This document shows, piece by piece, positions 29,481-37,448 of a stretch of 64,000 nucleotides of DNA. Each line of letters opens with the position of its first letter. Position 1 is the first letter of the stretch. The DNA is from Acinetobacter brisouii CIP 110357 (lineage in GTDB: Bacteria > Pseudomonadota > Gammaproteobacteria > Pseudomonadales > Moraxellaceae), in NCBI RefSeq assembly GCF_000488275.1, contig NZ_KI530762.1:1270871-1334870 (forward strand). Direction: 5' to 3'. Under the pieces are notes generated by a model. It saw only the letters and a program-made list of their open reading frames with translations. It searched no databases and had not been told where the DNA came from. A program made the position numbers and the translations under genes.

Positions 29481-30689
29481 TTAATGGTTTTGTTGCACAG
29501 CTACGCTTTGTGCTGCCTGTTGTGCAATATCACGTGCCTGATCAGTGCTTTCTGCACGTGCAGTGACAACCCCCATGCGGCGGCGTTTAAAGCCTTCTGG
29601 TTTGCCAAAGAGGCGAAGGTCGGTATTTGGCTGAGCCAATACATTTTGTAAGTTACCAAAAGACAGGTTGGTATCATCAACCCCTGCGTAAATGACTGCA
29701 CTTGCAGCAATGCTATGGCGAGTTGTGTTGACAGGCAAGCCTAAAATCGCGCGGGCATGTAGTTCAAACTCACTTTGGAACTGTGATGCCAAGGTCACTA
29801 GACCTGTGTCATGTGGGCGAGGTGAAACTTCACTAAACCACACTTGATCACCTTTGACAAATAACTCAACGCCGAAAATGCCACAACCACCCAAGGCTGT
29901 TGTTACTTTATCGGCAATTTGCTGAGAGGTTGCTAAGGCAACAGTAGACATTGGTTGAGGCTGCCAGCTTTCAACATAGTCACCCGAGTCTTGGCGGTGT
30001 CCAATTGGATCACAGAAATGCGTTTCAATAATGCCAGTTTCAGGATTTTTGGCACGGACAGTCAGTAGTGTAATTTCAAAATCAAAATCGATTTGTGATT
30101 CTACAATTACTTTACCCTGATTGACACGGCCTGCCTGCATTGCGTATTCCCATGCAGCATCGACTTCAGCAAAGCTTTTCACGCGTGACTGACCTTTACC
30201 TGATGACGACATGACAGGTTTTACAAAGTTTGGATAACCAATATCGTCACATGCGGCACGGAAACTTTCTAAAGAATCGGCAAAACGATAAGTTGAGGTT
30301 GGTAGACCTAACTCTTCAGCCGCTAAACGACGAATACCTTCACGGTTCATGGTCAGGTTTACGGCTTTCGCTGAAGGAATAATCGTGGTTTGTTGTTTTT
30401 GTTCAATCGCAACCAAGACTTCAGTTGCAATCGCTTCAATTTCAGGAACAATTAAATGTGGTTGAACTTGATCAATGAGTTGTTGTAGCTCTTGGGCATT
30501 TGCCATATTGAGCGTGTATGAGAAGTGTGCAACTTGCATGGCTGGTGCGTGGTCATATCGGTCTGCGGCATGTACTTCTACACCTAGGCGTTGCAAAGAG
30601 ATGACGACTTCTTTACCCAGTTCACCAGAGCCTAAAAGCAACACTTTAAATGCTGAAGATTGAAGCGGAGTACCGATAGAGACGTGCAT
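29481..30689 (-). CDS. purT: Formate-dependent phosphoribosylglycinamide formyltransferase
   Basis: From the ATG at 30689 the protein has 402 residues. AAGGA lies at good spacing, and a second in-frame ATG lies 9 bp upstream. It is an ATP-grasp enzyme with [20 protein letters not shown] at the N-terminus, the segment [13 protein letters not shown], and the metal-binding GIFGVELFV and [15 protein letters not shown]. PurT transfers formate to glycinamide ribotide in purine synthesis. It lies 29 bp upstream of glnD, but the products are unrelated. Confidence 0.96.
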   Translation of the reverse strand: MHVSIGTPLQSSAFKVLLLGSGELGKEVVISLQRLGVEVHAADRYDHAPAMQVAHFSYTLNMANAQELQQLIDQVQPHLIVPEIEAIATEVLVAIEQKQQTTIIPSAKAVNLTMNREGIRRLAAEELGLPTSTYRFADSLESFRAACDDIGYPNFVKPVMSSSGKGQSRVKSFAEVDAAWEYAMQAGRVNQGKVIVESQIDFDFEITLLTVRAKNPETGIIETHFCDPIGHRQDSGDYVESWQPQPMSTVALATSQQIADKVTTALGGCGIFGVELFVKGDQVWFSEVSPRPHDTGLVTLASQFQSEFELHARAILGLPVNTTRHSIAASAVIYAGVDDTNLSFGNLQNVLAQPNTDLRLFGKPEGFKRRRMGVVTARAESTDQARDIAQQAAQSVAVQQNH

Positions 30690-30807
30690 GCAATTCATCC
30701 TTATTTCAGGTGGACTTTTAGCATAACAGAACTCGGAGAGCTGTTATGCTGATCAGAGAATAAAAATCAAATTTTATTTAAAAATAAGCAAATGGACATG
30801 ATTTATT

Positions 30808-31155
30808 TTATAGCACAGCAGGTAAATAAGTGTAGCTGATGCCATAAATCAGTGCAGCACACAAGGTTGCCAGTACCATACGCCGAGTTTTTACATAGAG
30901 CACAGTCAAGGTAATAAAACCTAAACTCATAGCAATGATTTTGTCGGGTGTGGCGATTAAGGGTGGTAAGGTCGCAACCATGAGCATGGCACTAATCGCC
31001 GAAATTCCAATACAACTTAAAGCAATTCTCAGCCAGACTGCGCCACGTCTTTGTTCGTGTTGCTGGTATTTTTGAATAAACCACAGCGGCATAAAGCGTG
31101 AGCTAAAGTTGGCAATTCCGACAATAATCCCAATCAGGATAATGGATAAATTCAT
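30808..31155 (-). CDS. AzlD-family branched-chain amino acid transport subunit
   Basis: The protein has 115 residues and is a small membrane protein with four hydrophobic segments, typical of the AzlD (YgaH) partner of an amino-acid exporter. The start ATG overlaps the stop of the AzlC gene by 4 bp (ATGA), so the two are translationally coupled. Together with AzlC it probably exports valine or related amino acids across the inner membrane. Confidence 0.88.
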   Translation of the reverse strand: MNLSIILIGIIVGIANFSSRFMPLWFIQKYQQHEQRRGAVWLRIALSCIGISAISAMLMVATLPPLIATPDKIIAMSLGFITLTVLYVKTRRMVLATLCAALIYGISYTYLPAVL

Positions 31156-31874
31156 AAATGATGCTCATCCTGCTGCTTCAAAATATAATGTTTAAACAGT
31201 CCTACACCAATCCCTGCCAATATTCCCAAGAAAATTGCCGCAGAGAGATTGATCAGATAACAAGCCAAACCCGCCACAATCAGCGTTACTGCAACGACCA
31301 GCGTATGACGTTTTTCAAAGGCAGCCAGTAAAAAGCTTAAAAACAGGGCAGGTAATAAGAAATCGAGAGAAGCCTGTAGAAATTTGGGAAGAAGATGCAT
31401 TTGGTTAGCAAATAAGCCACCTAAAAAGCTGCCCAGCGCCCAAGAGAACCAGCTCGACAGACTTACGCCTAGCATCCATGATTCGCTCCAGTCCTGACGG
31501 CGCTGTGACAGTTGAATCATAGCGCGGGCAAATACTTCGTCAGTGAGTCCCCAACCCCAAATTGCAGTCTTTTTAAGATTCAGTTTTTGTTGAATAAGAT
31601 GCTGTAAAGCAGGGCCATACAATACATGGCGAATATCTAAAGCAATCACGGTAATGGCTGCTAGCCAAATCGAAGAACCACTCGCAAGTAATGCGACCAC
31701 CAAAAACTGGCTGGCTCCTGCATACATGGTGCAAGACAAAAATAAGGCTTCAAAGGCAGAAAACCCAAATTTGGTAGCAGAGACACCAAAAGCAAAAGAA
31801 ACAGGCAAATAAGTCAGCATAATGGCTTGACTGTCTTTAAAACCTTGCCAAAAACTTGCATGAGATTGAGACAT
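31152..31874 (-). CDS. AzlC-family branched-chain amino acid permease
   Basis: The protein has 240 residues with multiple membrane segments and the AzlC/YgaZ pattern: LPVSFAFGVSATKFGFS near the start, MYAGASQFL, and ALDIRHVLYGPAL. It is the large subunit of an AzlCD/YgaZH-type exporter for branched-chain amino acids. The substrate is inferred from the family. It forms a two-gene operon with the azlD-like gene. Confidence 0.92.
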   Translation of the reverse strand: MSQSHASFWQGFKDSQAIMLTYLPVSFAFGVSATKFGFSAFEALFLSCTMYAGASQFLVVALLASGSSIWLAAITVIALDIRHVLYGPALQHLIQQKLNLKKTAIWGWGLTDEVFARAMIQLSQRRQDWSESWMLGVSLSSWFSWALGSFLGGLFANQMHLLPKFLQASLDFLLPALFLSFLLAAFEKRHTLVVAVTLIVAGLACYLINLSAAIFLGILAGIGVGLFKHYILKQQDEHHL

Positions 31875-31984
31875 ATTTTTCAGTTTGGGTGCATTGCACC
31901 AAAATATCTACTAAAATTCTAAAAATGTTATTGTAAATGAAATCATGCAGCTCAGCGCTGAAATATTTTGAATGAGGCAACCTT

Positions 31985-32446
31985 ATGCTGTTGAAAAAAC
32001 ATCAAGTCGCTTATCTAATGACGGCATGCTTATGTTTAGGCTTGGAAGGTTGTGACCGATCTTCTTCGGAGAAGAAAGTAGAAATTAAACCCGCACCAAA
32101 ACTCACCAATGATGCAACTACCTATGCACATAAAGCATGGGCACTGATCAATCAAGTTGAACCGATTGTTGAACAAAAGCAACTCACCAAAATTGAAACA
32201 GATGTTCGTAAACCCTTACGCGAGCTAGGTGTTGCGTGGCGGATCAATGTAAAAATGACGGACTCTGTGACTGAAGGTAAATATGCATTATGTCGTAAAG
32301 CCATGACTAGCCTAGATTCATGGGCAAGGGCAACAGCAAATCAGGATTCAGATATTGCGCAAACTTATGCAGACTACACACGTGATAAAGCCTTGTGTAA
32401 AGATGCGATTGATCACCCAAATCTAGGCAATACGCCAGCCAATTAA
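31985..32446 (+). CDS. Lipoprotein of unknown function
   Basis: The protein has 153 residues with a signal peptide and lipobox LEGC, giving a lipidated Cys at residue 23. The mature part is helical, with a charged linker (SSSEKKVEIKPAP) and two further Cys residues that could pair. I do not recognise the family. A hairpin terminator follows at once. Confidence 0.78.
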   Translation: MLLKKHQVAYLMTACLCLGLEGCDRSSSEKKVEIKPAPKLTNDATTYAHKAWALINQVEPIVEQKQLTKIETDVRKPLRELGVAWRINVKMTDSVTEGKYALCRKAMTSLDSWARATANQDSDIAQTYADYTRDKALCKDAIDHPNLGNTPAN

Positions 32447-32449
32447 AAT

Positions 32450-32475
32450 AAAAAAGCGGTATAAACCGCTTTTTT
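32450..32475. terminator. Bidirectional terminator
   Basis: AAAAAGCGGT pairs with ACCGCTTTTT over a short loop. It lies between convergent genes. Confidence 0.88.
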
Positions 32476-32487
32476 TATGTCTAAAGA

Positions 32488-32727
32488 TTATGCTTTAGGT
32501 TTGTTTGTTGGTGCTGGAGTATTTGTCATTTTTTTCTCTGGTGCTTTAGCTGGTGCAGCTTTAGCAGGAGTTTTCTTATCAACTTTGTGTACTAGCACAC
32601 ATTTACCACCTTTATGTTTTGGGCCTGTACCACCTTGTAAAGTTGTACCTTTAGGGCAAGCCATAGCATTGGCACTTAAAACTGCAAAAGTTAAAGCAAC
32701 AGCAGAAGTTAGAATTTTTTTCATCAT
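32488..32727 (-). CDS. Small secreted Lys/Ala/Pro-rich protein
   Basis: The protein has 79 residues. A signal peptide ends near ANAMA (about residue 22). The mature part has two Cys in CPKGTTLQGGTGPKHKGGKC, and then a low-complexity tail of Lys, Ala, Pro and Thr. The family is not recognised. AAAGG lies upstream of two adjacent ATG codons, so the start may be one residue later. The overlapping plus-strand frame lacks these features. Confidence 0.78.
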   Translation of the reverse strand: MMKKILTSAVALTFAVLSANAMACPKGTTLQGGTGPKHKGGKCVLVHKVDKKTPAKAAPAKAPEKKMTNTPAPTNKPKA

Positions 32728-32883
32728 GAACCTTTATCATTAATCTAGGTAAAATTACCTATACATCATCATACTGAATTTAATTGGTTAAATAATGTAG
32801 TGAATTTGAATCTTTTTTTTATTATTTTGATATACGTTTTTTTGATTAAGTTTTTAGTCAGAATATTGAGATTAAGTGGATAT

Positions 32884-32914
32884 AAAAAAACTGGATATCA
32901 ATCCAGTTTTTTTT
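32884..32914 (-). terminator. Rho-independent terminator after the small membrane protein
   Basis: ACTGGAT pairs with ATCCAGT around ATCA, with A and T runs extending the stem. On the minus strand it ends the gene at 32918. Confidence 0.85.
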
Positions 32915-32917
32915 GAA

Positions 32918-33127
32918 TTATTGCTTACGGAACTTATGATCAATGACTGCCCACAGCGCAAAGGCGAGTGACACAACAAGTGCATATAAAAAGTATGCAG
33001 GTTTGAGATTTCCTGTAATAACGCCTTCAAATGTTAGCGTTAACATGAGTGCTAGCGTAGTAAAACAATACGTCAATGCTTGCTGATTATGTTTTACTGC
33101 ATTGTTAATGAAGATTAGTTTGTTCAT
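32918..33127 (-). CDS. Small membrane protein of unknown function
   Basis: From the ATG at 33127 the protein has 69 residues. GAGG lies at good spacing, and a longer GTG-started frame reaches 33142. Two hydrophobic segments are seen, about residues 18-36 and 43-62, ending in a basic tail DHKFRKQ. No family is recognised. It is an independent transcript with its own terminator. Confidence 0.7.
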   Translation of the reverse strand: MNKLIFINNAVKHNQQALTYCFTTLALMLTLTFEGVITGNLKPAYFLYALVVSLAFALWAVIDHKFRKQ

Positions 33128-33334
33128 TGAAATCATCCTCACTTCTCCTGTCTATCACGACAAACACACTGTTTCAGTCAATTCTTACCGTTTTACTTTG
33201 AATTTTGGCTAAATTCAAGAGCTATTAACATTTTTTTGTTAAGGTAATATGACAAAAACAACTAAAAGTTATAGCCTAGTCACATTGTGTGAATTCCCAG
33301 AGTCACTCTGTAAACTACGGTAAAAATATAAGCA

Positions 33335-33366
33335 AAAAAAATGCCTGAATGAATCAGGCATTTTTT
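33335..33366. terminator. Rho-independent terminator after brnQ
   Basis: AAAAAATGCCTGA and TCAGGCATTTTTT form a perfect 13-bp stem with a short loop. Confidence 0.9.
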
Positions 33367-33404
33367 GAAAGTAATTAAATATCTGAAATTTAATTATCTT
33401 TAAT

Positions 33405-34709
33405 TTAGTGTCGAGAAATTGCAAGAAACTTATCGATGACAAAGAACAGGCCAAAAATCGCAACAGATGGAATTAACCATGCCAGATTTTGTGCATCGAG
33501 TGGTAATTGTGACAAAAAGCCAGGTACAAGATTACTCAAGCTTGATGCTTTTAAGCCTTCAAAAACACCAAAAACCAGTGCAACAGCAGTCACAGGCATC
33601 ACAATTAACGATGGACGATTGAAGAACTTCCATAAGAAACTCAGAAGAATGACAACAATTGCTGGCGGGTAAATTGCTGTGAGTACAGGAACTGAGAATG
33701 CAATCAGTTTGGTTAAACCCAAATTGGAAATCAACAGTGCAAATAGTACTAACACCAATACCAGTAATTTGTACGAAATTTTAGTCAGTTCATGGAAATA
33801 TTCAGCACACGAACAGGTTAAACCAATCGCAGTCACTGTACAGGCAAGGAAAATCAAGACCGTTAAGAACAACGAGCCAATATCACCAAACGTATGCTGT
33901 ACATAGGCGTGTAGGATTTCCGCGCCGTTGGTTGCCGTAGTGATAAATGCATAGCTTTGCAAACCAAGGCGGAATAAGCATAAATACAAAATTGTTAAAC
34001 CAACGCCAGCCATAATACTTGCAATAATTGCGTAGCGCATGATCAGCTTTTTGTCAGATACACCACGAGACTGAATTGCTTGTACAATGACGATACCGAA
34101 GACCAGAGCGCCAAGCGTATCCATGGTTAAGTAACCATTTACCAGACCTTCAGACATCGGTTGCTGAATATAGTTATGTACTGCTGGTGGTGAGACTAAA
34201 ATCGGGAAGACCAGCGTTGCGATACATAAAATTGCCAAAGCAACAATTTTGAGTGGTGCAAGCACATGCCCAATCGTATCGAGCAATTTGTTTGGGTACA
34301 GTGAAATAATGCCAACAATGGTGAAATAAATGCAGCTATAAATAAATAGATGCATTGGAGAATTACCAAAGTAAGAGGAGAAACCGATTTCATAAGAAAC
34401 GGTTGCAGTACGGGGAGTTGCAAATAAAGGGCCCACAGCTAAATAACAGACTATGGTCAACAATAAACTTGAAAAACGACCTAAAGGAGCACTAAGCGTT
34501 TCAATAGATCCTTCTACACGAGAAAGCGCCATAATTGTTAAAACAGGTAACCCAACCGCAGTAATCAAAAAGCCTGCTGCTGCAAGCCAGACATGCTCAC
34601 CAGCTTGCTGAGCAACAATGGGAGGAAAGATAATATTGCCTGCACCAATAAATAGTGCAAAGGTCATAAAACCTAAAGCAATAATATCTCTTATATTCAG
34701 CTTATTCAT
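33405..34709 (-). CDS. brnQ: Branched-chain amino acid:cation symporter
   Basis: The protein has 434 residues with about 12 membrane segments. The N-terminus FMTFALFIGAGNIIFPP and the segment FATPRTATVSYEIG are characteristic of BrnQ (LIVCS family), which imports leucine, isoleucine and valine with Na+ or H+. It is monocistronic. It complements the azlCD-like exporter a few kilobases away, which would move the same substrates outwards. Confidence 0.95.
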   Translation of the reverse strand: MNKLNIRDIIALGFMTFALFIGAGNIIFPPIVAQQAGEHVWLAAAGFLITAVGLPVLTIMALSRVEGSIETLSAPLGRFSSLLLTIVCYLAVGPLFATPRTATVSYEIGFSSYFGNSPMHLFIYSCIYFTIVGIISLYPNKLLDTIGHVLAPLKIVALAILCIATLVFPILVSPPAVHNYIQQPMSEGLVNGYLTMDTLGALVFGIVIVQAIQSRGVSDKKLIMRYAIIASIMAGVGLTILYLCLFRLGLQSYAFITTATNGAEILHAYVQHTFGDIGSLFLTVLIFLACTVTAIGLTCSCAEYFHELTKISYKLLVLVLVLFALLISNLGLTKLIAFSVPVLTAIYPPAIVVILLSFLWKFFNRPSLIVMPVTAVALVFGVFEGLKASSLSNLVPGFLSQLPLDAQNLAWLIPSVAIFGLFFVIDKFLAISRH

Positions 34710-34869
34710 AAAAACAGGGAGGATGTTGAAACAAAGCGATAGATTCTAGTGCAAAAAAAAACTTTTTAAAATCCTTATGCTCTTAAATAAAGCATGATTA
34801 TTTTTTATAAATTCAAATTTAAGAGATTTAAACTTTCTAAGTTTGATTTATTTACCTATTTTTCAATTT

Positions 34870-34913
34870 TATTAAAATATATATTTTATGTTTTATTTAT
34901 TAAAATATATATT
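34870..34913. repeat. Two 16-bp AT direct repeats
   Basis: TATTAAAATATATATT occurs exactly at 34870-34885 and 34898-34913, 28 bp apart, nearly three helical turns. It could be an UP-element or a binding site, or simply AT-rich drift. Confidence 0.5.
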
Positions 34914-35010
34914 ATTTATCAAATACTTAAAAATAACAAAAAGTAAATTTTTTATTTAAGCACTTGCAGTTCTATACGATGAGGATTATTTTTGAAATAT
35001 TTACTATGTA

Positions 35011-35024
35011 AAATAGCCTAAGTA
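35011..35024. repeat. 14-bp repeat AAATAGCCTAAGTA, copy 1
   Basis: It is an exact match to copies at 36789-36802 and 36885-36898. This copy lies 48 bp before the map start codon. Confidence 0.6.
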
Positions 35025-35072
35025 TTTCAATCTATTCGTTTCAGATTTGAAATGAAATAAAGGATCCATTCT

Positions 35073-35867
35073 ATGCGTGCCACAAAAGTTGTCATTAAAA
35101 CCGAACAAGAAATCGAGAAATTAAGAATTTCTGGGCGGCTCGCTGCAGAAGTTTTGGCAATGATTGGTGAGCAGGTTAAACCTGGAGTAACAACTGAATA
35201 TCTAGATGATTTATGCCATGACTTTATTGTAAATACACTCAAAGTGATTCCTGCCAATATTGGGTACTATGGTTATACAAAAACTACCTGTATTTCACCC
35301 AATGAAGTTGTTTGCCACGGCATTCCATCTAAAAAGGTCGTGTTGAAAGAAGGGGACATCATTAATATCGATGTTGCAATTATTAAAGATGGTTTTTATG
35401 GTGACACTAGCCGTATGTATTATGTGGGGCAGGTTTCACCACAAGCACAAAAACTGGTTGAAACGACTTATGCAGCAATGGTTGCAGGAATTCACGCCGT
35501 TAAACCTGATGCAACTTTAGGTGATATTGGTCATGCGATTCAAACATTGGCTGAAACATCAGGTTATAGCATCGTGCGTGAATACTGTGGTCATGGTATT
35601 GGGCGAGTCTATCATGAGCAGCCAAATGTGCTGCATTTTGGGCAAAAAGGTCAGGGCCTAAAGCTTAAAAAGGGCATGGTGTTTACCATTGAACCCATGG
35701 TAAACATGGGTAAACCTCAAGTAAAAGAACTTAATGATGGTTGGACCGTTATTACCAAAGATCATTCACTTTCCGCACAATGGGAACATATGGTTGCTGT
35801 CACTGATGATGGTTTCGAATTATTAACACCGTGGCCAGAAGGCACTGGAACTTATCCAGCAATTTAA
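35073..35867 (+). CDS. map: Methionine aminopeptidase, type I
   Basis: The protein has 264 residues with all five metal ligands of the pita-bread fold: Asp in NIDVAII near residue 99, Asp in YGDTSR near residue 110, His in GHGIGRVYHE near residue 174, Glu in FTIEPMV near residue 207 and Glu in WEHMVAVT near residue 237. It removes the initiator methionine. AAAGGATCC precedes the ATG. It is followed 15 bp later by an alpha/beta hydrolase gene, an unusual partner. Confidence 0.96.
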   Translation: MRATKVVIKTEQEIEKLRISGRLAAEVLAMIGEQVKPGVTTEYLDDLCHDFIVNTLKVIPANIGYYGYTKTTCISPNEVVCHGIPSKKVVLKEGDIINIDVAIIKDGFYGDTSRMYYVGQVSPQAQKLVETTYAAMVAGIHAVKPDATLGDIGHAIQTLAETSGYSIVREYCGHGIGRVYHEQPNVLHFGQKGQGLKLKKGMVFTIEPMVNMGKPQVKELNDGWTVITKDHSLSAQWEHMVAVTDDGFELLTPWPEGTGTYPAI

Positions 35868-35882
35868 TTTTGAGGTGAAGCA

Positions 35883-36773
35883 ATGCAGTATCAAGTTGAA
35901 AATATGTACTTTACGAGTTGTGGCGAGCGACTTGCAGCAGATGTTTATTTTCCACAAGAAATCGCATTGCCGCCCGTTATTATTATGGCAAATGGTTTTG
36001 CCTGTGAACGTAAATTCAGTTTACCTGATGTTGCAGAGCGTTTTGCAGAGCAAGGTTTCGCCGTTATTTTATTTGATTATCGGTGTTTTGGTGAAAGTAC
36101 AGGTCAGCCACGCGAGTTAGTTTCACCCAAGCATCATTTGCAAGACTGGAAAAATGTAGTTGAACAAGTTAAATCTTGGTCAAATGTAAATCAGGAGCAA
36201 TTGTTTTTATGGGGAGTTTCGCTTAGTGGAGGTCATGTTATGACTCTTGCAGCAGAAATTCCAAATATTAAAGCGATTATTGCGCTTGTTCCACATGTCG
36301 ATGGGCTGGCAAGTGCTTGGTTATATCCCAAAAAATTCCTTCCTCAGGCACTAAAATTGGCTTTACAAGATCTTTGGGCCGCACGCTTTGGACGTGTAGT
36401 AGGAATCCCTGTCGTCTCTAAAGAGGGTATTTGTTGTTTGGCAGGAGAGGGGTGTTATGATGCCTTTATGGAGAGTGTTCCTGAAAACTCAACATGGGAA
36501 AACTGTGTTCCTGCAAGAATTTTATTAGAAATCAATACGTATCGCCCAACACATATTGCAAAAAAAATTAAGTGTCCAACTCTAATGATTGCTGCGCAGG
36601 ATGATTGGCTTATTCCGATTACTGCGACGCGAAAAGCTGCTCATAAAATTCAAAATGTTCAGTTTATTGAATGGCCAATGACACATTTTGATATTGTACA
36701 TAAACAAAGTGCCATCTTTGAGCAGTCTATTCAGACCCAACTGCAATTTTTAAAGCATCAGCTTCAAACCTAA
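35883..36773 (+). CDS. Alpha/beta hydrolase of unknown substrate
   Basis: The protein has 296 residues. The nucleophile elbow is SLSGGH near residue 114, with Ser-x-Ser-Gly-Gly in place of the common GxSxG. The catalytic Asp is in AAQDDWLIPI and the His in MTHFDIVH. The N-terminal segment YFPQEIALPPVIIMANGFACERKF resembles esterases of the peptidase S15/dienelactone hydrolase-like group. It has a TGAGG ribosome-binding site and lies 15 bp after map, so the two are co-transcribed. Confidence 0.88.
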   Translation: MQYQVENMYFTSCGERLAADVYFPQEIALPPVIIMANGFACERKFSLPDVAERFAEQGFAVILFDYRCFGESTGQPRELVSPKHHLQDWKNVVEQVKSWSNVNQEQLFLWGVSLSGGHVMTLAAEIPNIKAIIALVPHVDGLASAWLYPKKFLPQALKLALQDLWAARFGRVVGIPVVSKEGICCLAGEGCYDAFMESVPENSTWENCVPARILLEINTYRPTHIAKKIKCPTLMIAAQDDWLIPITATRKAAHKIQNVQFIEWPMTHFDIVHKQSAIFEQSIQTQLQFLKHQLQT

Positions 36774-36788
36774 ATCTTTAAAGTGCTT

Positions 36789-36802
36789 AAATAGCCTAAG
36801 TA
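36789..36802. repeat. 14-bp repeat AAATAGCCTAAGTA, copy 2
   Basis: An exact copy in the convergent gap after the hydrolase gene. Confidence 0.6.
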
Positions 36803-36884
36803 AATTAAAAAGCTTAAACCACCATGGAAATTTAAAACGAATAAATTGATGTGTTTATTGACTGTTATTTTTATAAATGAATCA

Positions 36885-36898
36885 AAATAGCCTAAGTA
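36885..36898. repeat. 14-bp repeat AAATAGCCTAAGTA, copy 3
   Basis: An exact copy 96 bp after copy 2, in the same convergent gap. Confidence 0.6.
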
Positions 36899-36942
36899 AT
36901 ACTAAAAGAAAAAAATAGCACAATCAAAAAGTCTAAAAAATA

Positions 36943-36969
36943 AAAAACGCAGAAAAATCTGCGCTTTTT
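36943..36969. terminator. Rho-independent terminator after gcvH
   Basis: CGCAGA pairs with TCTGCG around an AAAA loop, flanked by A and T runs. It probably serves gcvH on the minus strand. Confidence 0.8.
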
Positions 36970-36999
36970 AAAATCAAATCAAACTAAAACAAGTTCAGA

Positions 37000-37374
37000 T
37001 TATAAGCCTGCTTCATAATCTTGAGCAGAAAGTAATTTTTCTACATCAGCCATATTGTCAGGTTTAATTTTATACATCCAGCCTGCACCATATGGATCGT
37101 TATTGACTGATTCTGGTTCATCTTCTAATGAAGTATTTACTTCAACAACTGTGCCAGCAATAGGGGAATAGATGTCTGAAGCAGTTTTTACAGACTCTAC
37201 AACGCCAGCTTGCTCACCAGCATCTAAGTGACGATCAACTTCTGGAACTTCAATGTAAACTAAGTCACCTAAAGCATCTTGTGCATGGTCAGTAATACCT
37301 GTAACAACTAAATCGCCTTCAATTTTTGCCCATTCATGCGTTGCTACATATTTTAAATCATTCGGGTGGTTCAT
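37000..37374 (-). CDS. gcvH: Glycine cleavage system H protein
   Basis: The protein has 124 residues. The lipoyl-lysine is Lys63 in [14 protein letters not shown]. The C-terminus [20 protein letters not shown] matches the GcvH family. It shuttles the aminomethyl group between the P and T proteins. No gcvP or gcvT lies in this window, so this copy is physically separate from the rest of the complex. A role in lipoate transfer is also possible. Confidence 0.95.
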   Translation of the reverse strand: MNHPNDLKYVATHEWAKIEGDLVVTGITDHAQDALGDLVYIEVPEVDRHLDAGEQAGVVESVKTASDIYSPIAGTVVEVNTSLEDEPESVNNDPYGAGWMYKIKPDNMADVEKLLSAQDYEAGL

Positions 37375-37448
37375 AATGACTCCATCATTAAAATCAACTA
37401 TTGCAGTGAGTTATACCTGTTTTTCTTAAAAAACAAAAGTAAAAATGC

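Larger units (their letters stand above)
34710..35072. other. Very AT-rich intergenic region between brnQ and map
   Basis: It lies between divergent genes and must hold both promoters. It contains two exact 16-bp direct repeats (TATTAAAATATATATT) at 34870-34885 and 34898-34913, and one copy of a 14-mer at 35011-35024 that recurs downstream of the next operon. No gene is seen. Confidence 0.65.

Noticed and set aside
32477..32743. An 88-residue plus-strand frame
   Set aside because: It is the opposite strand of the small secreted protein, which has a signal peptide and a ribosome-binding site. The plus frame has neither.
34710..35072. Origin or integration site suggested by AT-rich repeats
   Set aside because: No DnaA boxes, no integrase and no flanking duplication were seen. 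It is more likely just a divergent promoter region.
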